A stretch of 6,127 nt of DNA from Opitutales bacterium. Lineage in GTDB: Bacteria > Verrucomicrobiota > Verrucomicrobiia > Opitutales > T3Sed10-336. A program made the translations under genes and the position numbers. The stretch covers positions 1 to 6,127 of the forward strand of contig SLOW01000093.1 in assembly GCA_007132315.1 (NCBI GenBank), written 5' to 3'. The notes under the pieces were generated by a model. It did not search any database, was not told where the DNA came from, and was given only the letters and a program-made list of their open reading frames with translations. Positions 1 to 6,127 of the stretch are shown here, one piece after another (the stretch's first letter is position 1; each line of letters starts with the position of its first letter).

Positions 1-513
1 CAGGGCCGGGTCCCGCGTGCGTACCCCGGCGACCACACAGGGAAAGGCGTTCACCACTGGAAGGAAATGCTCCGGCAAACGGTTCTGGTTCATCAGACCG
101 ACGATGAGCACGCCGCGGATGCCGCGGGCGCGCAGAATGCGGACCAGGCTCTTGCCGGGAACTTCCGGATCATGCATCCAGAAGGGGTCCAGGCTGTACC
201 CCAATTCATCCGCCCGCCTCCGCGCGCCTTCGACGTAGGAGGGGACTGTGGGATGGCGGGTGAGCGCGTTCCGGTCCTGGTTGGCGTTCACCAGGGCGAG
301 GGTGGCCTGGAACCCCGACGTTCGGATCTTGCGAACGTGGGCCATTAACTCCCCGATCACCGCGTTGCGCCGGTATCCGAGGCGCTCGGCCGCCTTTTCG
401 ACACGGCGGCGGGTTCCTTCCGATATCCTCGGATCGTTGCGCAGAGCGAGCGAAACCGTGTTCTTCGAAACCTTTTCCGCGCGGGCGATATCAGCCATGC
501 TGGGTCGAGGCAT
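1..513 (-). CDS. LacI-family transcriptional regulator, N-terminal part (3' end outside window)
   Basis: DNA-binding regulator, probably the repressor of the divergent araBAD operon. The visible 171 residues begin MPRPSMADIARAEKVSKNTV. Residues 6-25 form the LacI helix-turn-helix, with SKNTVSLAL as recognition helix; the rest of the headpiece runs to about LGY at 45-47. A hinge-helix stretch with an ELMAHV motif follows near 55-60. From about residue 69 the periplasmic-binding-protein-like sensor domain starts (ATLALVNAN), with GIRGVLIVGL at 131-140 as a typical core strand. Family members are usually 330-360 residues, so roughly the last half, including most of the ligand pocket, lies left of the window. 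The ATG at 513 is the first after an in-frame TAA; the ATG at 498 would start too close to the helix-turn-helix. No Shine-Dalgarno sequence is visible. The family call is firm. The arabinose role rests on the divergent position, and the resemblance to verrucomicrobial LacI proteins is from memory. Confidence 0.93.
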   Translation of the reverse strand, partial: MPRPSMADIARAEKVSKNTVSLALRNDPRISEGTRRRVEKAAERLGYRRNAVIGELMAHVRKIRTSGFQATLALVNANQDRNALTRHPTVPSYVEGARRRADELGYSLDPFWMHDPEVPGKSLVRILRARGIRGVLIVGLMNQNRLPEHFLPVVNAFPCVVAGVRTRDPAL

Positions 514-576
514 GAGGGTATTACTGTCACATTATCGCTCGCTTTTCCAGAATCAAATGCGGTGCAAGATGCTATC
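514..576. promoter_or_regulatory. Divergent control region between the lacI-type regulator and araB
   Basis: This 63-base gap must hold the start signals of both the regulator (leftward) and the ara operon (rightward), unless promoters lie inside the genes. It is clearly more AT-rich than the flanking genes. On the minus strand a GATAAT hexamer (plus positions 531-536), one base from the -10 consensus, lies 17 bases before the regulator ATG. A TTGATT lies only 14 bases upstream of it, too close for a normal sigma-70 -35 box, so I do not claim a full promoter. I found no convincing plus-strand promoter for araB. Confidence 0.55.
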
Positions 577-583
577 ATGGCAT
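569..583. promoter_or_regulatory. Candidate operator: imperfect palindrome over the araB start codon
   Basis: The 15-mer ATGCTATCATGGCAT matches its own reverse complement at 12 of 15 positions, with perfect ATGC/GCAT ends, and contains the araB ATG at 577. A second, wider symmetry overlaps it: AAATGC at 555-560 is answered by GCATTT at 580-585. LacI-family proteins bind palindromes of about 14-20 bases, often near or over the start of the controlled operon, so the place suits a repressor. It lacks the usual central CG of many LacI-family operators. Part of the right arm is simply the conserved Met-Ala-Phe codons, so it may be chance. Confidence 0.3.
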
Positions 584-2253
584 TTACTCTCGGGTTGGAT
601 TACGGAACAAATTCCGCGCGCGCTCTTTTGGTGCGCTGTGAAAACGGCGAGGAACTCGCTTCCTGCGTGATGGATTATCCCAGTGGGGAACAGGGGGTTC
701 TGGTGGACGCTTCCGACGCCCATCTGGCCCGTCAGCATCCGGGCGACTACCTGCACTGCCTCGAAAAAGCGACGCGCGGTGCGATCGAGGCGGCGAAAAA
801 AAAGGACGCTTCCTTTTCGCCCGATCAGGTGATCGGGATCGGCGTGGACACGACCGGCTCGAGTCCGATCCCGGTGGATTCCGCAAACCACCCCCTCGCC
901 CTCAAACCCGAATTTCGAGACAGCCTTGCCGCCCAATGCTGGTTGTGGAAGGACCACACCAGCCACGACGAAGCGTCCCGGATCACCGAACTCGCCCGTG
1001 AGCATCGGCCCCGGTACGTGGCCAAGTGCGGCAACACGTACTCTTCGGAGTGGTTCTGGAGCAAGATCTGGCACTGCCTGCGCGTCGCCCCCGACGTTTT
1101 CGACGCCGCCCATTCCTGGGTCGAGCTGGCCGACTGGCTGCCGGGCGCTCTGGCGGGGGTGAAACGGCCCGAGGACGTCAAACGGGGCGTTTGCGCGGCT
1201 GGTCACAAAGCGTTTTACGCCGAGGATTGGAACGGGTTGCCCGATAAGGATTTTCTCGGAATGCTCGACCCGAAACTCGCCGACTTGCGGGACCGCCTGT
1301 ACGACCGTGCCTACGACGCTTCCGTCCCGGCCGGCGCCCTCTGCCCGGAATGGGCGGAAAAGCTCGGCTTGACCGCCGGCATTCCCATTGCCATGGGGGA
1401 GTTCGACGTCCACTACGGCGCCATCGCCTGCATGGTGGACGAGGGGGTGCTGGTGAAAGTGATCGGCACCTCGACCTGCGACACCACCGTGGTTCCGGCG
1501 GATCGCGACGTGGCCGACATCCCGGGGATCTGCGGAATCGTCAAGGGCGCGATCCTTCCCGGCTATTACGGGATCGAGGCCGGGCAGTCCGCCGTGGGGG
1601 ACATTTTTAAATGGTGGGTCGAAGGCGTGTGCGAAGGCGACGCTTCGCTCCACGAAAAACTCACCCGGGAAGCGGCGGAGCTCGAGCCCGGTGCGAGCGG
1701 CCTGCTGGCACTCGACTGGAACAACGGGAACCGCACCATCCTGGTGGATCCGCTCCTCACGGGCCTGCTGCTCGGGCAGACGCTGCGAACCCGGCGGTCC
1801 GAGATCTACCGGGCCCTGATCGAGGCCACCGCCTTCGGAGCCCGCACCATTCTGGAGCGGATCGAGGAGTACGGCGATCCGGTCGAACAGATCGTCTGCG
1901 CCGGTGGCATCGCCGAGAAGAATCCGCTGTTGATGCAGATTTATGCCGACGTCACCGGCCGCGAAATGCGTGTGGCCAAGTCCGACCAGGCCTGCGCGCT
2001 CGGGGCCGCCATCGGGGCGGCCGTCGTCGCCGGGGCCGACAGCGGCGGGCACCCCAATTTCCCGGCCGCCCAGAAGGCGATGGGGGGCATAAAAGACATT
2101 TCCTACAAGCCGGACTCGCGAGCGAGCGCGGTTTACGACAAGCTCTACCCCTTGTATCACAAGTTGCACGACGCCTTTGGCGGAGTGAGCCAGCCGGACC
2201 TCGGTTCCGTTATGAAAGATCTGCTGGCGATCAAAGAATCCGGTCGTGGCTGA
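577..2253 (+). CDS. araB: Ribulokinase (FGGY family)
   Basis: Cytoplasmic kinase using ATP to turn L-ribulose into L-ribulose 5-phosphate, the second step of L-arabinose breakdown. It has 558 residues, close to the 566 of E. coli AraB. Visible FGGY-family features are the N-terminal phosphate loop DYGTNS (residues 8-13), the GVDTTGSSPIPVD segment (89-101), LWKDHT (123-128), GEFDVHYGA (274-282) with the likely catalytic base Asp277, GTSTCD (297-302), and the C-terminal FGGY signature region starting AGGIAEKNP (442-450). I chose the ATG at 577, giving MAFTLGLDYG, as ribulokinases commonly begin. A GTG at 562 would add five residues and has no better ribosome-binding sequence. First gene of the operon, followed by a 126-base gap before araA. 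A run of eight A's at 796-803 (Lys codons) stands out in this GC-rich gene; the frame is intact. Confidence 0.97.
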   Translation: MAFTLGLDYGTNSARALLVRCENGEELASCVMDYPSGEQGVLVDASDAHLARQHPGDYLHCLEKATRGAIEAAKKKDASFSPDQVIGIGVDTTGSSPIPVDSANHPLALKPEFRDSLAAQCWLWKDHTSHDEASRITELAREHRPRYVAKCGNTYSSEWFWSKIWHCLRVAPDVFDAAHSWVELADWLPGALAGVKRPEDVKRGVCAAGHKAFYAEDWNGLPDKDFLGMLDPKLADLRDRLYDRAYDASVPAGALCPEWAEKLGLTAGIPIAMGEFDVHYGAIACMVDEGVLVKVIGTSTCDTTVVPADRDVADIPGICGIVKGAILPGYYGIEAGQSAVGDIFKWWVEGVCEGDASLHEKLTREAAELEPGASGLLALDWNNGNRTILVDPLLTGLLLGQTLRTRRSEIYRALIEATAFGARTILERIEEYGDPVEQIVCAGGIAEKNPLLMQIYADVTGREMRVAKSDQACALGAAIGAAVVAGADSGGHPNFPAAQKAMGGIKDISYKPDSRASAVYDKLYPLYHKLHDAFGGVSQPDLGSVMKDLLAIKESGRG

Positions 2254-2379
2254 GCAAAGCGGTCTGCTCGCCCCGGCCGCCGGGCAGGGTGTGGCTCCTC
2301 GACGCACCCCGGTCTGGCTGTTTTCTCTGGTTGCTCCAATTCGGGATTTCCTCCACGGATAGTCCTCCAACCCAATACC
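2254..2379. other. araB-araA intergenic gap
   Basis: These 126 bases carry no convincing gene. Near the left end CCCGG (2272-2276) and CCGGG (2280-2284) can form a five-pair GC hairpin with a three-base loop. No T-run follows directly, so it is not a standard intrinsic terminator; it could slow RNA decay or polymerase, or mean nothing. A TCCTCCA heptamer occurs twice (2349-2355 and 2363-2369). I see no good promoter or ribosome-binding site for araA. Confidence 0.5.
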
Positions 2380-3906
2380 ATGCCGAGTATGAAAGTCGCA
2401 TCTCCCAATATCGAAATCTGGTTCGTCACCGGCAGCCAGCACCTCTACGGTGACGAAGCTCTGCGCCAGGTCGCCGACAACTCCAGGACCATTGTCGAAG
2501 GCTTGAACCATTCCGGACAACTGCCCTTCAAGCTCGTTTTCAAAACCGTCGCCACCACGGCCGAAGCCATGCGGGATGTCGCCGTCGAAGCGAACACCGA
2601 CGCCGCCTGCGGCGGCTTGATCGCCTGGATGCACACCTTCTCGCCGGCCAAGATGTGGATTGGCGCCCTCGGCCGATTGGCCAAGCCGCTCGTTCACCTC
2701 CACACCCAATTCAACCGGGATCTTCCCTGGGGTGAGATCGACATGGATTTCATGAACCTGAACCAGGCCGCCCACGGCGACCGCGAGTTCGGTTTCATCA
2801 ATACCCGCATGCGTCACGAACGCAAGGTGGTCGCCGGGCACTGGGAGGACGAGTCGGTCCTGGCCGGTCTGGCCGCCTGGATGCGCGCCGCCGCCGCCTG
2901 GAGCGACTGGCAGGGCGCGAAGTATTGCCGGTTCGGCGACAACATGCGCAACGTGGCGGTCACCGACGGCGACAAAGTCGGCGCGGAGATCCGGTTCGGA
3001 TTCTCCGTCAACGGATACGGCGTGGGGGATCTCGTCGCCCGCGTCCAGGCGGTTTCCGACGCCGACGTGGACGCCCTGGTCAACGAGTACGAAGACAGCT
3101 ACGACGTGGCGAAGGCGCTGCGCAAAGGTGGCGATCGCCACGAATCGCTGCGCGACGGCGCCCGAATCGAGCTCGGACTGCGGGCGTTTCTGAAGGAGGG
3201 GAATTTCAAGGGTTTCACGACCACCTTCGAAGACCTGCACGGGCTCAAACAACTGCCGGGCCTGGCGGTGCAGCGGCTGATGGCCGACGGATACGGCTTC
3301 GGCGCCGAGGGTGACTGGAAGACCTGTGCGTTGCTTCGCGCCATGAAGGTCATGGCCGACGGCCTTCCCGAGGGCGTGTCCTTCATGGAGGACTACACCT
3401 ACCACCTCGCTGCCAGCGACCAGAAGGTCCTGGGTTCCCACATGCTGGAGATCTGTCCCAGCATCGCGGCCGGCCGGCCGTCGCTCGAAATCCATCCGCT
3501 CGGCATCGGCGGCAAGGAAGATCCGGTGCGCCTGGTGTTCGATTCGCCGCCCGGCCAGGCGCTCAACGCCAGCCTGGTCGATCTCGGCAATCGCTTCCGT
3601 TTGATCGTGAACACCGTCGAAGCGGTCGAGCCCGACGCCCCTCTGCCGAAACTTCCTGTGGCGCGGGCGGTGTGGAAAACACACCCAAACTTCGCCACCG
3701 CCACCGCCGCCTGGATTCTGGCCGGAGGCGCCCATCACACCGGTTACACCCGGGCATTGACGGCGCAGCATCTCGAGGACTTCAGCGAGTTGACCGGAAT
3801 CGAATTTCTGTTGATCGATGAGGAGACCCGCCTGCGCGAATTCAAGAAGGAATTGCGCTGGAACGACCTCTACCATCACCTCGCCCGCGGGCTCGGACAC
3901 ACCTGA
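2380..3906 (+). CDS. araA: L-arabinose isomerase
   Basis: Cytoplasmic, manganese-dependent isomerase converting L-arabinose to L-ribulose, the first step of the pathway. It has 508 residues against 500 in E. coli. The N-terminus carries the family motif WFVTGSQHLYG (residues 14-24), and residues 81-88 read IAWMHTFS. The four metal/catalytic residues of E. coli AraA (Glu306, Glu333, His350, His450) have clear counterparts: Glu310 in GAEGDWKT, Glu337 in FMEDYTYH, His354 in GSHMLEICPS and His453 in GGAHHT. It is therefore expected to be active. Two in-frame ATGs, at 2380 and 2389, are possible starts. Neither has a Shine-Dalgarno sequence; the second gives an N-terminus nearer to E. coli in length. 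It is followed six bases later by araD, implying co-transcription. Confidence 0.97.
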   Translation: MPSMKVASPNIEIWFVTGSQHLYGDEALRQVADNSRTIVEGLNHSGQLPFKLVFKTVATTAEAMRDVAVEANTDAACGGLIAWMHTFSPAKMWIGALGRLAKPLVHLHTQFNRDLPWGEIDMDFMNLNQAAHGDREFGFINTRMRHERKVVAGHWEDESVLAGLAAWMRAAAAWSDWQGAKYCRFGDNMRNVAVTDGDKVGAEIRFGFSVNGYGVGDLVARVQAVSDADVDALVNEYEDSYDVAKALRKGGDRHESLRDGARIELGLRAFLKEGNFKGFTTTFEDLHGLKQLPGLAVQRLMADGYGFGAEGDWKTCALLRAMKVMADGLPEGVSFMEDYTYHLAASDQKVLGSHMLEICPSIAAGRPSLEIHPLGIGGKEDPVRLVFDSPPGQALNASLVDLGNRFRLIVNTVEAVEPDAPLPKLPVARAVWKTHPNFATATAAWILAGGAHHTGYTRALTAQHLEDFSELTGIEFLLIDEETRLREFKKELRWNDLYHHLARGLGHT

Positions 3907-3912
3907 TCCGTT

Positions 3913-4608
3913 ATGAGTCACCACAAGTCACTGAAAGAGGAATGCAGCGAAGCCAACCGCCTTCTGCCGGAGACCGGGCTGGTGGACCTGACCTTCGGGA
4001 ACGTCAGTGTATGCGATCCGGACGCCGGCGTTTTCGCCATCAAACCCAGCGGTGTGGCGTATCCGGATCTCAAGGCGTCCGATATCGTGGTGCTCGACCT
4101 GGAGGGTCGGGTAGTGGAAGGAGAGCTGCGGCCCTCGTCCGACACGCCCACCCACCGCCGCCTCTTCCAGGCGTTCCAGGGCATTCGTTCGGTCGTGCAC
4201 ACCCATTCCCGTTACGCGGTGTCGTTCGCTCAGGCGGCCCGGGAGATTCCCGCCATGGGAACGACCCACGCCGATTACTTCCACGGCCCGGTACCCGTCA
4301 CCCGCGACATGACCGTCGAAGAAATCCAGGGCGAGTACGAGTGGGAAACCGGCAACGTCATCGTCGAACGCTTCCGGAGCCTCGATCCGCTGGAAATCCC
4401 CGCCGTCCTGGTGCGCAACCACGGCCCGTTCACCTGGGGACCGTCGGGCGCCAAAGCCGTTGAGACCGCCCAGGCACTGGAGGTCGTCGCCCAGATGGCC
4501 CTGCAAGCCCGTCAGATCAATCCGGACGTCTCACCCCTCCCCGCCGCACTCCTCGGCAAACACTTCCTCCGCAAACACGGCCCCGGCGCCTACTACGGCC
4601 AGAAGTAG
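3913..4608 (+). CDS. araD: L-ribulose-5-phosphate 4-epimerase
   Basis: Cytoplasmic, zinc-dependent class II aldolase-family epimerase that converts L-ribulose 5-phosphate to D-xylulose 5-phosphate, ending the arabinose pathway at the pentose phosphate pool. Its 231 residues match E. coli AraD in length. The residues I could align by motif are present: Asn30 in FGNVS and Lys44 in KPSGV (phosphate and substrate binding), Asp77 in SSDTPTH, zinc ligands His96 and His98 in VHTHSRYA, Asp121 in GTTHADYFHG, the third zinc histidine His170 in VRNHGPF, and the catalytic tyrosine at Tyr228 in the terminal YYGQ motif. The TTHADYF and YYGQ motifs favour AraD over L-fuculose-phosphate aldolase. The ATG lies six bases after the araA stop, with no visible Shine-Dalgarno sequence, so translation may be coupled to araA. 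Paralogues such as UlaF and SgbE share this fold, but the araBA context settles the assignment. Confidence 0.97.
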   Translation: MSHHKSLKEECSEANRLLPETGLVDLTFGNVSVCDPDAGVFAIKPSGVAYPDLKASDIVVLDLEGRVVEGELRPSSDTPTHRRLFQAFQGIRSVVHTHSRYAVSFAQAAREIPAMGTTHADYFHGPVPVTRDMTVEEIQGEYEWETGNVIVERFRSLDPLEIPAVLVRNHGPFTWGPSGAKAVETAQALEVVAQMALQARQINPDVSPLPAALLGKHFLRKHGPGAYYGQK

Positions 4609-4753
4609 GCCGACATCCATTCGCCGAATTCGCCACGGATACTTCCCGGCGTTCGTCACCTGAGAGATGGTTTGGGGACAGGATGCCGAACGGTTGAAGC
4701 TTTCCGTGCTGTCATCTTTGGCCGCATACCGCGGGCAAGGCGATAAAAACGCG
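4609..4753. other. Convergent intergenic region between araD and fabV
   Basis: The 145 bases separate the ends of two convergent genes, where a bidirectional terminator would be expected. I looked for one on both strands and found only weak stems: CGTTCG/CGAACG around a loop of about 33 bases, and four-pair ACGG/CCGT and CCGC/GCGG stems. None has an adjoining T-run. A run of five T's on the minus strand just past the fabV stop has no hairpin in front of it. Termination here may be Rho-dependent, or the signals may be too weak to see by eye. No small gene is evident. Confidence 0.5.
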
Positions 4754-5959
4754 CTACGAAGTGCTGGCCTCAAAATGCTGGGACGACACCAGCAGATCGG
4801 TTTCACGTTCGTAGTCGATTCCCTTCAACCCGAATCCGAAAAGTCTCAGAAACGCGTTGCGGTAGCCTTCGATGTCGGAAAGTTCGCTCAGGTTCTCGGT
4901 GGTGATGTCCTTCCAGATTCGTGCCACTTCATCCTGTACATCGGCCCGCATTTCGAGTTCGTCCAGACGTATGCGTCCCTCTTCATCGCATTCGAGCCCA
5001 CCGCCCTGATACAGACGGTCGGCGAACAGGCGGTGCGCTTGCTCGATGCAGCCTTCGTGAATGCCCTTTTCCTTCATCACTTTGAAAAGGATTGCGATGT
5101 ACAGCGGGACCACGGGAATGGCCGAGCTGGCCTGGGTCACGACCGCCTTGTTGATCGAAACGTGGGCGAGGCCGTTCAGGGGTTTCAGGAGGTCCTCGAT
5201 CCGCCGCGCACGATGCAGGAGATCGGTCTTTGCACCGCCGATGGTGCCTTTGTGGTAGATCGGCCAGGTGACTTCGGGGCCGATGTAGGAGTAGGCGAGG
5301 GTGGCGGCGTTCCGGGCGAGCAGGCCGGCGTCGGCGAGCGCCCGCATCCACAACTCCCAATCCTCGCCGCCCATGACGGCGATGGTGTCGTCGATCTCTT
5401 CCCGGCTGGCGGGTTCCAGTGTCACCTCTTGGACGAGGCCTTTGTCCACATCGACGGTCTTGTCCGTGAAAGACCGGCCGATCGGTTTGATGACGGATCT
5501 GTGGATGTGTCCGGTGTCGGGATGAGTCCGGCGCGGTGAAGCCAGGCTGTAGATGACCAGATCGACCGATCCGAGATCTTTCGATATCAGGTCAATAACT
5601 TCTTTTTTCACCTCCCTGGAAAAGGCGTCGCCATTGACGTTGCGGGTGTAGAGCCCTTCGTTCTGCGCGAATCGGTCGAAGGCCGCCATATTGTACCAGC
5701 CGGCGGTGGCGGGTTTTCCTTCGGCCGGCGGACGTTCGAAATAGACTCCCAGCGTATTGGTGCCGGCGCCGAATGCGGCGGTGATCCGTGACGAAAGGCC
5801 GTAGCCGGTGGAGGATCCGATCACGAGCACATTGCGCGGCCCGCCCTCCAGGCGTTCCTTGCCGCGGACGTAATCAATCTGCTCCTGAACATGGGCGGCA
5901 CAGCCGACAGGATGGGCCGTGACGCACACAAACCCGCGAACTTTGGGTCGAATAATCAT
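4754..5959 (-). CDS. fabV: NADH-dependent trans-2-enoyl-ACP/CoA reductase (FabV/TER family)
   Basis: Reduces the trans-2 double bond of enoyl-ACP in the last step of each type II fatty-acid elongation cycle; relatives reduce enoyl-CoA (TER). It has 401 residues, the normal FabV length. The N-terminus IIRPKVRGFVCVTAHPVG is highly typical. The nucleotide-binding loop GSSTGYG is at 48-54. Glu75 in VYFERP is the acidic residue that favours NADH over NADPH in this family. Asp111 lies in NGDAF, and YSLASPRRT is at 137-145. The Tyr-X8-Lys active site is complete, with Tyr235 and Lys244 at the published family numbers, and Tyr225 is present. The C-terminal FGFGLKGIDY motif (374-383) is intact. The start at 5959 lies six bases after an upstream gene's stop, so the two probably form an operon; no Shine-Dalgarno sequence is visible. 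FabV enzymes are known for triclosan insensitivity. ACP versus CoA preference cannot be told from sequence. Confidence 0.96.
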   Translation of the reverse strand: MIIRPKVRGFVCVTAHPVGCAAHVQEQIDYVRGKERLEGGPRNVLVIGSSTGYGLSSRITAAFGAGTNTLGVYFERPPAEGKPATAGWYNMAAFDRFAQNEGLYTRNVNGDAFSREVKKEVIDLISKDLGSVDLVIYSLASPRRTHPDTGHIHRSVIKPIGRSFTDKTVDVDKGLVQEVTLEPASREEIDDTIAVMGGEDWELWMRALADAGLLARNAATLAYSYIGPEVTWPIYHKGTIGGAKTDLLHRARRIEDLLKPLNGLAHVSINKAVVTQASSAIPVVPLYIAILFKVMKEKGIHEGCIEQAHRLFADRLYQGGGLECDEEGRIRLDELEMRADVQDEVARIWKDITTENLSELSDIEGYRNAFLRLFGFGLKGIDYERETDLLVSSQHFEASTS

Positions 5960-5965
5960 CGTTTT

Positions 5966-6127
5966 CTAATTCGTCTGGTATTGGAGGATGTCTGCGGGTT
6001 CGGCGGGTTGTCGGATGCCGGTCATGAGACGCTTGACGACATCTTCCGCGGAATACGAGCTGCGACCGGGCTGGAGAAATTCCGCGACCAGAGCGGCGTC
6101 GTCTCCCGCCGTGACGAGCGCGGGCTC
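5966..6127 (-). CDS. Unidentified protein, C-terminal 53 residues (5' end outside window)
   Basis: An open frame enters from the right edge and ends at a TAG (5968-5966), just before fabV on the same strand. The visible tail contains LVTAGDDAALVAEFLQPG and, after it, SSYSAEDVVKRLM, then a Pro/Ala-rich stretch ending ILQYQTN. Its composition is that of a folded soluble protein, with acidic helical segments, no membrane segment and no repeats. I do not recognise the family. Tails of this kind occur in several sugar-transferring and CoA/ACP enzymes, but that is too vague to assign. Evidence that it is real: the frame is open to the window edge, it has high-GC codon use like its neighbours, and its stop lies six bases before the fabV ATG, a spacing typical of an operon. 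Confidence 0.7.
   Translation of the reverse strand, partial: EPALVTAGDDAALVAEFLQPGRSSYSAEDVVKRLMTGIRQPAEPADILQYQTN

Noticed and set aside
562..576. GTG start adding five residues to AraB
   Set aside because: The added residues are not typical of ribulokinases, no ribosome-binding site supports the GTG, and the ATG at 577 gives the family's usual N-terminus. Not fully excluded.
17..670. Several plus-strand frames opposite the LacI-type gene and into araB
   Set aside because: They oppose a clear LacI-family headpiece and sensor domain and have Arg/Pro-rich shadow compositions.
2272..2284. Possible terminator after araB
   Set aside because: The stem has only five GC pairs and is not followed by a T-run, so it does not meet the form of an intrinsic terminator.
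1611..2453. A 280-codon plus-strand frame overlapping the end of araB and running into araA
   Set aside because: It is out of frame with araB, its product is very rich in Arg, Gly and Pro as expected for a shifted frame of GC-rich DNA, and it overlaps two conserved genes.
553..3924. A 1123-codon open frame on the minus strand, antisense to all of araB and araA
   Set aside because: Its codons are in register with the sense genes, so it stays open simply because those genes avoid TTA, CTA and TCA codons, as expected of high-GC coding sequence. It crosses two well-identified enzymes with intact active sites, and its translation is low-complexity and resembles no family I know.
2353..4641. The 9-mer CCACGGATA found after araB (2353-2361) and after araD (4633-4641)
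   Set aside because: Many shared 9-mer pairs are expected by chance in a window of this size, and the flanking bases do not continue the match, so it is not evidence of an interspersed repeat.
4667..5539. A 290-codon open frame on the plus strand opposite fabV
   Set aside because: It is the antisense shadow of a FabV protein with full-length family motifs, it starts in the intergenic region without a ribosome-binding site, and its product is not recognisable.

Overview
The window is GC-rich chromosomal DNA carrying an L-arabinose catabolic operon (araB-araA-araD), a divergent LacI-family regulator cut by the left edge, and on the right a convergent minus-strand pair ending in fabV. I favour a Verrucomicrobiota bacterium, perhaps of the Opitutales/Puniceicoccales type. 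This rests on my memory of how the LacI-type regulators and FabV proteins of that group read, and on weak Shine-Dalgarno signals throughout. The lineage call is an inference, not a database result.

Layout: positions 1-513 (minus) hold the N-terminal 171 residues of a LacI-family repressor. Positions 514-576 are a 63-base divergent control region with a candidate palindromic operator running into the araB start. Positions 577-2253 (plus) are araB, ribulokinase. A 126-base gap follows, then araA, L-arabinose isomerase (2380-3906), and six bases later araD, L-ribulose-5-phosphate 4-epimerase (3913-4608). Positions 4609-4753 are a convergent intergenic stretch with no clear terminator. Positions 4754-5959 (minus) are fabV, an NADH-dependent trans-2-enoyl-ACP/CoA reductase. 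Six bases upstream of it lies the C-terminal end of an unidentified gene (5966-6127, minus), which runs off the right edge.

How the genes work together: AraA isomerises L-arabinose to L-ribulose, AraB phosphorylates it to L-ribulose 5-phosphate, and AraD epimerises that to D-xylulose 5-phosphate for the pentose phosphate pathway. The divergent LacI-type protein is the obvious candidate regulator, in the place held by AraC in enterics and AraR in Bacillus. No arabinose transporter or arabinanase is inside the window. fabV belongs to fatty-acid synthesis and looks functionally unrelated to the ara operon.

The three ara enzymes and FabV keep the catalytic or metal-binding residues I could check, and I see no frameshifts. 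There is no mobile element, CRISPR array, tRNA or rRNA. I did not find a previously undescribed system. The points most worth checking are the regulator/operator arrangement, the absence of Shine-Dalgarno sequences at every start, and the unidentified gene fragment next to fabV.
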